Both the position numbers and the translations under genes were made by a program. From contig NZ_FVZE01000015.1 in assembly GCF_900168325.1 (NCBI RefSeq), positions 1 to 41,344 on the forward strand: DNA of 41,344 nucleotides, in the 5' to 3' direction. Shown piece after piece: positions 32,833 to 41,171 of this stretch. Each line of letters opens with the position of its first letter. Within the stretch, counting starts at the first letter, position 1. A model generated the notes under the pieces. The model was not told the origin of the DNA. It did not search any database and saw only the letters and a program-made list of their open reading frames with translations. Source of the stretch: Novosphingobium mathurense (lineage in GTDB: Bacteria; Pseudomonadota; Alphaproteobacteria; Sphingomonadales; Sphingomonadaceae).

Positions 32833-33753
32833 TCAGGCCAGGGTGCCGAGGGCGTTGGCGACGAGCTTAGCAAGATTGCCGTCATGTGCAAAACCGGCGC
32901 GTTCGGCTGCCGGTGTTTCCAGCGGTGGTTGGGCTGCGAAGGCGGCTTCGAGCGCGGCGTCGGGCTCATAAGTCACGAGGTCCACGCTCACGCCACATTG
33001 GCTTGCCACTTCTTGGGCAAGATCGCCCATCGTCACCCGCAGTGCGGGCAGCGTGACAGCGCGGTTTGGCGGCAGCAGCGCGGTGTCGAGTGTCAGCGCA
33101 TGGGAAAAGTTCATCGCGCAACGGGCAACGGATTCAGCCCAGATCGTGCCGCCAGCCGATACAGGGCAGGTGAACGGTTCGCCTTCCCTGAGGGCGTGGA
33201 ACAGGTTGCTCATGAATGCCGACTTCATGCCCGAGGGGCCCTTTGGACGGGCAAGGATGCCGGGCAGACGCACCGTTACGCCGTTGATCATGCCGCGGTT
33301 GGAGAACATGGCGACGGCGTGCTCCATCATCGCCTTGTGCCCGCCGTAGATCATCTTGGGTGATAGCGGCGTCGCATCGTCGACATGGCCGGGAAGCGGA
33401 TCGCCATACACGGCGATGGAACTGGCATAGGCGACGCGAAGACCGGGCGTGAGGGCGGCGGCCTCCAACAACAGATCGTACATCGCGTCGATGTTGATGC
33501 GGCGCGATGCCACCGGATCGACCTCGGCCGCTCCGCCCGGGACGGTTGCCAGATGGACAAGAGCCTCGCAGCCATGGCCCAAGGCATCCGCCCGAACCGC
33601 CGCGCTGCCCAGATCGCCTTCGACAGACCGCGCGCCCGGCGGGATGCCGACCGCAACCGTGTCCAGCCCGGTGACCTCATGGCCTTGATCGAGCAGGAGC
33701 GAAACGAGCTGACGCCCGACAAAACCACCGGCGCCGGTGACGAGGATCTTCAC
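32833..33753 (-). CDS. NAD-dependent epimerase/dehydratase (extended SDR)
   Basis: Extended SDR of 306 residues with VTGAGGFVGRQLV for NAD binding, a SSIAVYGDP segment (catalytic Ser) and the Y-G-G-H-K active site. C-terminal features suggest a D-erythronate-dehydrogenase (DenD)-like or nucleotide-sugar-epimerase-like enzyme. The start is GTG 33753 with GGAGAA five bases upstream. It follows the sulfatase gene by 11 bases and is probably cotranscribed. It could oxidise a hydroxyl of the desulfated substrate; that is inference. Confidence 0.87.
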   Translation of the reverse strand: MKILVTGAGGFVGRQLVSLLLDQGHEVTGLDTVAVGIPPGARSVEGDLGSAAVRADALGHGCEALVHLATVPGGAAEVDPVASRRINIDAMYDLLLEAAALTPGLRVAYASSIAVYGDPLPGHVDDATPLSPKMIYGGHKAMMEHAVAMFSNRGMINGVTVRLPGILARPKGPSGMKSAFMSNLFHALREGEPFTCPVSAGGTIWAESVARCAMNFSHALTLDTALLPPNRAVTLPALRVTMGDLAQEVASQCGVSVDLVTYEPDAALEAAFAAQPPLETPAAERAGFAHDGNLAKLVANALGTLA

Positions 33754-33764
33754 AAGGTTCTCCT

Positions 33765-35171
33765 TCAGTACCGGTCGATGTAGGTCTTGGTCACGTCTTC
33801 GGAGAATCCATCGACCCGATAGGGAACCATCTGACGATTCCAGTCGTCCCACAGGCGTTTGAGTTCATCGAATTTTTGCGGTTCGGCGCCTTGGCGCTCG
33901 GCGCGCTCGTGCTCATCCTCGGCAAGGTTGAAAAGGCGTTCCTTCCCGCCGATCCTGACGTACTTCCAGTCGCCCTTGCGTACCGCGGCCTGATTGTTCG
34001 CGTTGAAACGCCAGAACAGTGTGCGTTCGATTGACGCTGCCTTGCCCGTGAGCTGGGCGGCCAAATCGGCGCCGTCAAAGGTGCCCGCCTTGGCGACGTT
34101 CCCGCCAGCCATTGTCAGCAGCGTCGGCAGGAAGTCCATCGAGGACATGACCTGGTCCGAGACGCTTCCCGGCGCGATATGACCGGGCCAGCGGACGATG
34201 ATCGGTACTCGCACGCCGCCTTCGAGCACTTCACCCTTGTGACCCACGAAGGGCCATGTCTGTGAATAGCGCTCGCCGCCGTTGTCGCTGGTGAAGACGA
34301 CAATGGTGTCCTGAGTCTTGCCGGTCTGTTCGAGCGCGACAAGGATCTTCGCGACGTTGTCGTCTACCGCCTCCATCATTTCCTCGTATTTCTTAAGGCT
34401 GCCGCCATCGTAGTCGAAGGAGTCGGGGATGGTCTTTGCTGCAGCAGCGTCTTCCCGGCCTTCCCAGGGCCAGTGTGGCGCGTTGAAGTGCAGACTCAGC
34501 AAGAAGGGCTTTTCGCCGGACTTCTCGATCGTTTCGACGGCTTCCGCACCGAACAGATCGGTCAGGTAACCTCCCGCCTCGACGGGCGAGTTGCCCCGGG
34601 CGAGGCCCATTCCCACTTCCTTGCCGTGGACCACAATATGGTGTCGGAAGTAGTCGGCCGCACCTTCGACGATACCGAAGAACTCGTCATAGCCGTGCTG
34701 CAGCGGGCCGTGTTCCGGCGGATCACCCAGATGCCACTTGCCGATCAGCTTCGTGTGGTACCCGATGTCGCGCATGACCGATGCAATGGTCGGGCGGTCG
34801 TATGGAACCCCGATGTGCGCAGGCGCGTTGGGACCGAGCGGTTCCTCCACACCCACGGGGAAGCGTTGTGCCCAGCAACCGGTGAGCAGAGCCGTGCGTG
34901 TGGGCGAACAGATCGGTGTGCTTGCATAGCCCTGAGTCAGGCGCACGCCGTCACGGGCCAGGCTGTCGATCGCGGGTGTCTTGATGTGCGATGAGCCCGT
35001 AACCGAGAGATCTGCATACCCCATGTCATCGACGAGGATGAACACGATGTTCGGCTTCTTCGCGGCCGAAGCCCGACGCGAGAATGCGCGCCCGGTTCCG
35101 GGGAGCGCGACGATTGCTGTCGTCGCGCCCAGCCACTTCAAAAGCGTCCGGCGATTGGTGTTGGCGCGCAT
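33765..35171 (-). CDS. Secreted type I (formylglycine) sulfatase
   Basis: Arylsulfatase-type hydrolase of 468 residues. A twin-arginine signal peptide NRRTLLKWLGATTA is followed by the metal-binding NIVFILVDDMGYADL. The activating motif is C88-S-P-T-R with the following TALLTG, the classical CxPxR site for formylglycine conversion. Then come KWHLG and FNAPHWPW and TSDNGGER. All expected residues are seen. It begins four bases after the TonB receptor stop, so receptor and sulfatase are one operon. This couples uptake across the outer membrane to removal of a sulfate ester in the periplasm. A maturase (FGE) is not in the window. Confidence 0.95.
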   Translation of the reverse strand: MRANTNRRTLLKWLGATTAIVALPGTGRAFSRRASAAKKPNIVFILVDDMGYADLSVTGSSHIKTPAIDSLARDGVRLTQGYASTPICSPTRTALLTGCWAQRFPVGVEEPLGPNAPAHIGVPYDRPTIASVMRDIGYHTKLIGKWHLGDPPEHGPLQHGYDEFFGIVEGAADYFRHHIVVHGKEVGMGLARGNSPVEAGGYLTDLFGAEAVETIEKSGEKPFLLSLHFNAPHWPWEGREDAAAAKTIPDSFDYDGGSLKKYEEMMEAVDDNVAKILVALEQTGKTQDTIVVFTSDNGGERYSQTWPFVGHKGEVLEGGVRVPIIVRWPGHIAPGSVSDQVMSSMDFLPTLLTMAGGNVAKAGTFDGADLAAQLTGKAASIERTLFWRFNANNQAAVRKGDWKYVRIGGKERLFNLAEDEHERAERQGAEPQKFDELKRLWDDWNRQMVPYRVDGFSEDVTKTYIDRY

Positions 35172-35175
35172 CGGA

Positions 35176-37611
35176 TCAGAAGTCCGCCGAAAGCCGCAGG
35201 CCATAAGTCCGTGGCGCCGTGTAGGTGGCGATGGCAAAACCGATTGGCGATGATTGCGGCGAGGCGATCCGGCGTTTGTTTTCGATATTGCGGACAAAGG
35301 CGCCGATTGAGAGGCCGCCATCGGCGAGACGCAAGGTCAGGTTCGCATCGGTCGTCCAGTGGGCGGGAATCTTCTCGAAATCGAGGTATTCGAAAGCGCC
35401 GTATGACGAGTCGCGCCACGCCGTGTTGACCGAGGCCACCAGTTCATAAGTGTCGCCCAACGGTACGATCTGTTCGGCGCCGAGGTTCAACGTCCACTTG
35501 GGCGAGTAGAGCAGCGGCTTGCCGGAGCAGTCGAACGAGATGATCGGCGTGCCATCGGTGAGTGTATCGCCGGTCAGGCTTGACGGGCAGTTGATGTTGT
35601 TGCGCGGCGGTGCGGTGAGGCGGCTGAACGACTTGTACTTGCTGTCAAGGTACTGGACCTTGGCGTTCAGCGTGGTCAGGTGCATCGGCTTGACGGTAAG
35701 GTCTACGTCGAAGCCCTTGATGTCCGCGCGGCCGGCATTGTTGATGGTATTGACCAGAACACCTCCCGGCGAAACGGTGAAGTAGTTGATCTGTTGGTCC
35801 TTGTATTTCCAGAGGAAGCCCTCGATGTTGAGCTGGACCTTGTTGTTGAGGAAACGGTTCTTCGAACCAATCGTGTAAGCCGTGATGGTCTCGGGGTTAT
35901 AGTTCGGATTGCCCTCGGAAAGCTGGAAGCCGCCGGCGCGGTAGCCGGATTCGACCGTTGCGTAGAGTAGTGAATCCGGCGTTGCGTCGACTTCCACACC
36001 GGCCTTCCACGTCAGCTTGCTGAAACTGCCCGAATCCTGGACCGGGAAATCGGTCTTGAGGATCACGCCAGCACCCGAAAGCAGGGGGAAGACCTGGTTG
36101 CCGGAGACAATCGAGCTGCCCGAAGCGATGTAGCCGTTTGAGGTGAGCCACGACACCGTATCGGCAGTCGTGGTGAAGTTGGGGTAATGCGGCAGGGCAC
36201 CGGGAACCGCGCAACCGGCCGCGAACGACGCTGGGGGTGTGACCGGAGGGATGCCGCCGCAGAACGTGATGAAGTTGTTGATTACCCCGTCGATCGACTT
36301 CTTGTCATGTGTGTAGCGTAGGCCGCCGACGAGGCGGAAGGTGTCGGTCACATGTGCTGTGAGCTGACCGAAACCGGCATAGGACTTGGTGTTGTGGGTG
36401 TAATGCTGGATCGGGAGCACGAATTCCTGGTTGTATTCACCGGTATTCTTGACCGTCTCGTCGAAGTAGAAGGCCCCCACGACGTAGTCGAGCATTCCAA
36501 CGTTGCCGGCGAGTCGGGTTTCGAGGCTGAACTGCTTGTCCTGTTCGTTTGTATAGGCCGTATTGAATGCAGGACCGTAGAAGTAGCTCTCGGCATCTGT
36601 GTGTCGGTAGGCAGGGAGCACGGTAAGCTTGCCGATGCCCGTGTCTAGCGTGATTTCCGCATTGACGCCCCAGTAAGTGGCGTCAGTCATCTGCTGCTGG
36701 TTGATCGGGGCAAGGAAGCCGAAGCCAGGGGCTCCGAGCGAAGTCTGGCGGAAGGCGTTGGCTGCGTCGGTGTTGAGGCCTTCCGAAGAATTCAGACCCG
36801 AAGGGACGAACGTGAATGTCGCTCCGGGGATGAAAGTGCCGATATAGTTGGGGCCGGCGCCGACGCCACTGACCTTGGTGTAATCCCCGCCCACCTTAAT
36901 TGAGAGCGTGTCGGTGGGCTCGAGCTGGAACTGCGCGCGCAGGCCGGAACGATCGAGATCGTCGCTGCCATCGCGGTTGTATCCGTCATGGACCTGACGG
37001 GTCGCAGCAAGGCGAAGGGCACTGGAGTCGCCAATCGCGATGTTTACGTGACCGTCGGCATTGACCGCATCATAGTTGCCGAACGAAACCGTGAAACCTC
37101 CGCTGGTCTCGCCAAGGACCGGGCGGTTGGGGATGATATTGACGGCGCCGCCAGTGGCGTTGCGGCCATAGAGAATGCCTTGCGGTCCCTTGAGAACTTC
37201 CACGCGGGCGAGGTCGTAAAATGCCGCGCCGAATGCGCCCGCAGCCCTGCCAAGCACGACACCGTCATAGCTGGGAGTCACGGCCGGGTCGTTGTAGCTC
37301 GACGTTGTGATGTTGCCGACGCCTCGAATGAAGATCGAGGTGTTCGAGCCGCCACCGTTGGTGATTGAGATCGCCGGTACGGCCTTGGTAAGGTTGTCGG
37401 CCTGGGTGATGCCGCGTGCGGTCAGGTCGCCGCCGCCAACCGCATCGATGGCAATGGCGGCATCCTGCAGGGTTTCTTCCTTGCGCTGCGCAGTGACGAT
37501 GATTTCGTTAATGCCGCCGTTGTTGGAATCCTGGGCAAGCGCCGGTGCGGACCACAGACCTGTGATGGCGATCGCGGAAATGCAGGCAGAATTCAAAAGC
37601 CGGTTGCGCAC
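35176..37611 (-). CDS. TonB-dependent outer-membrane receptor
   Basis: Receptor of 811 residues with signal peptide ending ALAQ, the TonB-box-like EIIVTAQRKEETLQD, plug signature VLKGPQGILYGRNATGGAVN and a long barrel ending RTYGLRLSADF. The start is GTG 37611, where GGGAGGG lies about seven bases upstream; the longer frame begins in the promoter. It is followed by the sulfatase and epimerase genes, and is divergent from the second FAD monooxygenase across 144 bases. It is clearly paralogous but not close to the first receptor (2352-4556). Confidence 0.95.
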   Translation of the reverse strand: MRNRLLNSACISAIAITGLWSAPALAQDSNNGGINEIIVTAQRKEETLQDAAIAIDAVGGGDLTARGITQADNLTKAVPAISITNGGGSNTSIFIRGVGNITTSSYNDPAVTPSYDGVVLGRAAGAFGAAFYDLARVEVLKGPQGILYGRNATGGAVNIIPNRPVLGETSGGFTVSFGNYDAVNADGHVNIAIGDSSALRLAATRQVHDGYNRDGSDDLDRSGLRAQFQLEPTDTLSIKVGGDYTKVSGVGAGPNYIGTFIPGATFTFVPSGLNSSEGLNTDAANAFRQTSLGAPGFGFLAPINQQQMTDATYWGVNAEITLDTGIGKLTVLPAYRHTDAESYFYGPAFNTAYTNEQDKQFSLETRLAGNVGMLDYVVGAFYFDETVKNTGEYNQEFVLPIQHYTHNTKSYAGFGQLTAHVTDTFRLVGGLRYTHDKKSIDGVINNFITFCGGIPPVTPPASFAAGCAVPGALPHYPNFTTTADTVSWLTSNGYIASGSSIVSGNQVFPLLSGAGVILKTDFPVQDSGSFSKLTWKAGVEVDATPDSLLYATVESGYRAGGFQLSEGNPNYNPETITAYTIGSKNRFLNNKVQLNIEGFLWKYKDQQINYFTVSPGGVLVNTINNAGRADIKGFDVDLTVKPMHLTTLNAKVQYLDSKYKSFSRLTAPPRNNINCPSSLTGDTLTDGTPIISFDCSGKPLLYSPKWTLNLGAEQIVPLGDTYELVASVNTAWRDSSYGAFEYLDFEKIPAHWTTDANLTLRLADGGLSIGAFVRNIENKRRIASPQSSPIGFAIATYTAPRTYGLRLSADF

Positions 37612-37634
37612 GTTGGTACCCTCCCATGAAGTGC

Positions 37635-37651
37635 GTTGTTCTTTGTGCAAC
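37635..37651. promoter_or_regulatory. Candidate LysR box 1 (GTTG-N9-CAAC)
   Basis: A 17-base palindrome with TTG...CAA arms between the divergent TonB2 and monooxygenase genes, sharing TTTGTGC with box 2. Its centre is 28 bases from box 2, close to the spacing expected of LysR tetramer sites. Confidence 0.4.
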
Positions 37652-37662
37652 TGGCGCTACTC

Positions 37663-37679
37663 ATTTGTGCGCAGCAAAT
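37663..37679. promoter_or_regulatory. Candidate LysR box 2 (ATTTG-N7-CAAAT)
   Basis: ATTTGTGCGCAGCAAAT has perfect 5-bp arms and the T-N11-A shape of LysR boxes. Its core TTGTGCGCAGCAA recurs with one change at 18502-18514 in the FAH/HisD divergent promoter. Confidence 0.5.
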
Positions 37680-37755
37680 CACACCGATTGTGTCGATACT
37701 CACCCATCCACAGTTCGAATTTGTTTGTTGCGGTGGTGGCGCTAGTTCCCAATGC

Positions 37756-38895
37756 ATGACACGGGAGAAGATCAGCAGCATCGTCAGCGCACTTGTCGTG
37801 GGCGGGGGCATAGGTGGGATGGCAACGGCCATCTCTCTTGCGGAAAGGGGTGTGAAGGTCGACCTTATCGATCTCGATCCGGAATGGCGCGTCTATGGCG
37901 CAGGCATCACCATTACCGGTCCGACCCTGCGGGCCTATCGGCGACTTGGACTCCTGGAGCCCATCAAGCAGGCTGGCGCGATCACCAACAAGACCCATCT
38001 TTACCGTTACGACGGCACTCTGCTGCAAACCCTCGACGAACCGGTGATTGAGGAAGGGCTTCCCGCGACCGGCGGCATCATGCGGCCGGTGCTGCACCGG
38101 ATCATGCAGAAGCGTGTCCGTGAACTCGAGATCCCCGTTCGCCTCGGTTTGACCGTTACTGCGCTCGAAGAGGACGGGACCGGAGTTGATGTCACCTTCT
38201 CCGACGGGACAAAGGGGCAATTCGATCTCGTCGTCGGTGCAGACAGTGTCTTCTCATGCGTCCGTGACTTCGCGTTCCCGCACATGGCACCGGCCGTTCC
38301 GACCGGGCAAGGCTGCTGGCGTATCTCGATCCGCAAGCCGCCTGGCCTTGACGCCGGGGAGTTCTTCCTGGGGCACGACAACCCTTGCGGGATTACAGCC
38401 TGCAGCCCGGATGACGTCTACATGTGGATGCTGACCGAGCATGAAGAACGCGAAGAGTTCATGACCGACGAGGAACTTTATACCACTCTCAAGGGACTGT
38501 TGGCCGAATTCGGTGGCAATGCCGGCTGGATTCGCGACCACATGACGCGCGAGGACTGGATCAATTACCGCCCGCTCGCAGCGGCCCTGCAGCCCCGGCC
38601 CTGGTACAACGGCCATATGGTACTGGTAGGCGATGCTGTCCATGCGACGACACCCCACCTGGCGTCAGGTGCTGGCATGGCGGTGGAAAGCGGTATCGTG
38701 CTTGCCGAAGAACTGGCCAAGGCCGATACAGTGCAAGAAGGGCTGCAAGCTTATGAGGACCGCCGTTTCGACCGGTGCCGTGACGTTATCGAAAGCAGCA
38801 TTGGTATCGGTCAGCTGCAACTCAATCACCGTCCGCCGGAAGAGCATGCCGCGCTTCTGGAGGGAGCCCTGCATCGCCTCAACCAGCCGTTTTGA
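37756..38895 (+). CDS. FAD-dependent monooxygenase (salicylate hydroxylase type)
   Basis: Group A flavin monooxygenase of 379 residues. FAD binds at VVGGGIGGMATAISL, with the acidic residue in DLIDLDPEW. The NAD(P)H/FAD DG motif is in VVGADSVFSCVR, and the second FAD motif VLVGDAVHATTPHLASGAG is complete. Trp283 in PWYNG marks the position mutated to TGA in the paralogue at 26606. ATG 37756 follows the divergent promoter; the upstream in-frame extension is promoter DNA. It is monocistronic and divergent from the TonB2-sulfatase-epimerase operon. Likely hydroxylates an aromatic ring after desulfation. Confidence 0.92.
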   Translation: MTREKISSIVSALVVGGGIGGMATAISLAERGVKVDLIDLDPEWRVYGAGITITGPTLRAYRRLGLLEPIKQAGAITNKTHLYRYDGTLLQTLDEPVIEEGLPATGGIMRPVLHRIMQKRVRELEIPVRLGLTVTALEEDGTGVDVTFSDGTKGQFDLVVGADSVFSCVRDFAFPHMAPAVPTGQGCWRISIRKPPGLDAGEFFLGHDNPCGITACSPDDVYMWMLTEHEEREEFMTDEELYTTLKGLLAEFGGNAGWIRDHMTREDWINYRPLAAALQPRPWYNGHMVLVGDAVHATTPHLASGAGMAVESGIVLAEELAKADTVQEGLQAYEDRRFDRCRDVIESSIGIGQLQLNHRPPEEHAALLEGALHRLNQPF

Positions 38896-38967
38896 TACGA
38901 GGGTTGGCAGCGACATTTTTTTTCAAGATTGAGCAACCTGTTGTCTGGAAATTTGCGCTTGGGCTGA

Positions 38968-39198
38968 TCATGCATCCTGGCGTTCCCACTTGATGTAGGC
39001 CTTTGTGTCGGAGGCCCGGCGAGCGTCGGCGGTGTGCATGTTGAGGCAATTGGCACAGCCGTTAATCTGCGACGCGCGGATCTTGACCAATTCGAGCAAC
39101 GACTTCTCAAGGCCGCATTTCTCGACTTGCATTGAAAAGGTATACCAGGGCTTGAACAGGTCGGGTGCAACAGCGGCTAAATCGGCGCGAGGTGTCAT
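38968..39198 (-). pseudogene. Carboxymuconolactone decarboxylase/AhpD-like gene, 3'-truncated
   Basis: The frame encodes ~76 residues that match the N-terminal half of CMD/AhpD-like proteins: PRADLAAVAPDLFKPWYTFS, LELVKIRASQINGCANCLNM and HTADARR, with the CxxC redox motif and following His. The expected second half (another ~70 residues, typically beginning with a leucine/tryptophan-rich helix) is missing; the frame ends YIKWERQDA. ATG 39198 has GAGG nine bases upstream; ATG 39207 is also possible. Read as a truncated gene at the edge of an accessory region, although a short functional protein cannot be ruled out. Confidence 0.7.
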
Positions 39199-39397
39199 GA
39201 GGATCATCCTCTTCTGATGGAGATGCCGACATGACGAGCCAGCTCGGGTCAATGTGACATCGTCCGCGGGATTTATCTTCAAGGGGAAACCATGAAGCAG
39301 ATGACACGACCGCATAACCAACAATCAGCATGGACGCTGAACGAAAGGAAGGTTTCAGGACAACGACATCGATCGACGTATGACCGCGATGACGGCG

Positions 39398-39724
39398 TTA
39401 GTCGTCTACATCGGCCAACCAGGCAGACATGTCCCGCTTGGCGTGAAGGACGCGCCAGACGTCCACATGGGTCTCGAATTCAAGGTAGAAAACAAGCCAC
39501 GGAAACCCCTTGAGCCTTATGGTTCTCAACTCCGGCAAGTTGAGTTCATGAGACCAGCGTAGAGATCCTGCCGCCGGCATTTGTCCGATGAAGGTATAGG
39601 CCTGTTCAAGTGCGTCAATGAAGCTGAAAGCCACATCCGCGCCGGCTTCGTCCGCATAATGCTCGACCGCAAAGTCGACATCCGCCCGCGCTTTGGCGCG
39701 CGGTATAACCAGTTTTGCAGTCAC
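39398..39724 (-). CDS. ParE/RelE-family toxin
   Basis: A 108-residue protein of the RelE/ParE fold: KLVIPRAKARADVDFAVEHYA at the N-terminus, FIDALEQAYTFIGQMPAAGS in the helical part and LRTIRLKGFPWLVFYLEF, then VDVWRVLHAKRDM at the C-terminus. Family members poison DNA gyrase (ParE) or cleave mRNA on the ribosome (RelE); the pattern here fits ParE better. GTG start at 39724, overlapping the antitoxin stop (GTGA). The antitoxin-first order and overlap are standard for ParDE. Confidence 0.9.
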   Translation of the reverse strand: MTAKLVIPRAKARADVDFAVEHYADEAGADVAFSFIDALEQAYTFIGQMPAAGSLRWSHELNLPELRTIRLKGFPWLVFYLEFETHVDVWRVLHAKRDMSAWLADVDD

Positions 39725-39960
39725 GATCCCGTGCGTTGCGTCACACGGTCACGAAGGCTTTGGAAATATCCGTCGTCAACCGGCGCGGTCGTTGCAGAAC
39801 CGGCACCGTCCAGGAGCATCTCCCGAAGGCGCTGAATGTCCTGATCCTTGCGGATCAACTCTCGCACATACTCGCTGCTCGTGCCGTAACCACGCATGTT
39901 GACCTGCTGGTCCACAAACGCCTTGAGCGTATCCGGAAGCGATATGTTCATCGTCGACAT
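39721..39960 (-). CDS. ParD-family antitoxin
   Basis: A 79-residue ribbon-helix-helix antitoxin: MNISLPDTLKAFVDQQV and YGTSSEYVRELIRKDQD form the DNA-binding fold, followed by a flexible toxin-neutralising tail ending VTQRTGS. It binds its own promoter and the adjacent ParE-like toxin. ATG 39960 or the second Met three codons later could be used. Probably stabilises the accessory region that also holds the recombinase. Confidence 0.9.
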   Translation of the reverse strand: MSTMNISLPDTLKAFVDQQVNMRGYGTSSEYVRELIRKDQDIQRLREMLLDGAGSATTAPVDDGYFQSLRDRVTQRTGS

Positions 39961-40046
39961 GGACTGAGGCATAGCGGGTTTGGCAAAAATTGGCAAGATG
40001 CCGTGAGGCTCAAGTCGCCGTACATGGCGGTGTTCCGTTATCTTCT

Positions 40047-40711
40047 GATCGGCCAATTCCGGCCATCGGAGGACTATCATAGGGCATTCAGATCTTGACC
40101 CTGCCGTACATGATCGGCGTCCTTGGAATGCAGGGCAGAATGTAGGACCCAAGCGCCCGCTTAAACCCCGCGACATCCGAGCCATCCGCTTCTATCTCGA
40201 CGAACACAGGCGCTTGCGCGACCGCGCGCTATTCGATCTGGCTATCGACAGCACGTTGCGTGGCTGTGATTTGGCCAAGATCAGGATAGGGGACCTGATG
40301 AGCGCGGGTTCGTTTCGTGATCGCGCCACTGTCATACAGCAAAAGACAGGCCGGCCTGTGCAATTCGATATCATGTCCGAGGCACGAACGAGTCTGAAGG
40401 CGTGGCTTGATCGTCGCGGCGGGATGATCCACGACTTCGTCTTCCCAAGCAGGATTGACTATCCGGGGCACTTGAGCACACGGCAATATGCGCGCATCGT
40501 CGACGAATGGGAGTCAATGATCGGCCTGGACAGACGAGACTATGGCACACACTCGATGAGACGGACCAAGGCGGCGTTGATCTACAAGGCGACGGCCAAT
40601 CTCCGCGCAGTACAGATCCTCCTCGGCCATACCCACATTGAGAATACGGTCAGGTATCTCGGGGCCGATGTGGACGATGCCCTGACACTGTCCGAGCGGA
40701 CCGAAATTTGA
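40047..40711 (+). CDS. Short tyrosine recombinase / integrase (start codon unclear)
   Basis: Catalytic-domain-only tyrosine recombinase. Seen: first Arg in STLRGCDL, the HSMRRTK box (H-x-x-R), LGHTHIENTVRYLG with the final His and the nucleophile Tyr. So the R-H-R-H-Y set is present. The frame is open from about 40047 and includes RRPWNAGQNVGPKRPLKPRDI before the first standard start, TTG 40214. That upstream segment looks like the true N-terminus of this integrase type, but it has no ATG, GTG or TTG, so the start codon may be lost or unusual. Interval start given here is the open-frame limit. Confidence 0.75.
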
Positions 40712-40715
40712 CAGT

Positions 40716-40748
40716 TTACCGGCCTTTGATGTCCTCAAAGGTCGGTAA
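40716..40748. terminator. Strong inverted repeat after recombinase gene
   Basis: TTACCGGCCTTTGA and TCAAAGGTCGGTAA pair in 13 of 14 positions around a 5-base loop, beginning four bases after the recombinase stop. There is no T-run, so besides a terminator it could be a recombinase binding or attachment site. Confidence 0.5.
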
Positions 40749-40860
40749 TCTTCATGATGAACGAAGGGCAGCTTGAGAGCCGCTGCCATGTTGGCGGGGG
40801 CGGAAAGCTCCGGCAATGGGCACTGGACTCGCAAAGTTGGGATCCTAATCCCTGAGCCCA

Positions 40861-41091
40861 ATGTTTTACCTGTATTGCACCAAGAAGTTACTCGATCGGA
40901 TCAAGCCGGAAATTTCACTTTCGGGCCGAAGCGATACTTCGTTGGGCAACTGGTACGCCACCGCTCTGTTCTGGAAACCCCAAATCGCGCTGCTGGTTTC
41001 GGAACGGACTCTGCTGCCCTTGTTGATACCGCTTGCACCTGATCTCCGAAACGGACCGAGCGCAAGGTCCCAGAGCCACTCGCAATTTTGA
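40861..41091 (+). pseudogene. DUF6933-like protein, N-terminal fragment
   Basis: A 76-residue frame: CTKKLLDRIKPEIS, then LGNWYATALFWKPQIALLV and ERTLLPLLIPLAPDL. From memory this matches the N-terminal half of the small DUF6933 family, which is usually near 150-180 residues. After LAPDL the frame degrades into RNGPSARSQSHSQF and stops. No ribosome binding site is obvious. Function of the family is unknown to me; this copy looks truncated and is another sign of turnover in this region. Confidence 0.65.
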
Positions 41092-41171
41092 ACGACCGTT
41101 TCCGAGCGCGGGAAATTGCTGTCGAACGGCGGTGTCGGTGCTATGGGGAGGACTGCAAAAAGGAGGGGGTA

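Noticed and set aside
37636..37755. Forty-residue N-terminal extension of the FAD monooxygenase
   Set aside because: The extension (cysteine-rich, unlike family members) overlaps the divergent promoter and candidate LysR boxes; the FAD motif begins naturally after ATG 37756.
38896..38940. T8 run after the FAD monooxygenase as a rho-independent terminator
   Set aside because: The T-run is present (near 38920), but the preceding bases do not form a convincing GC-rich stem.
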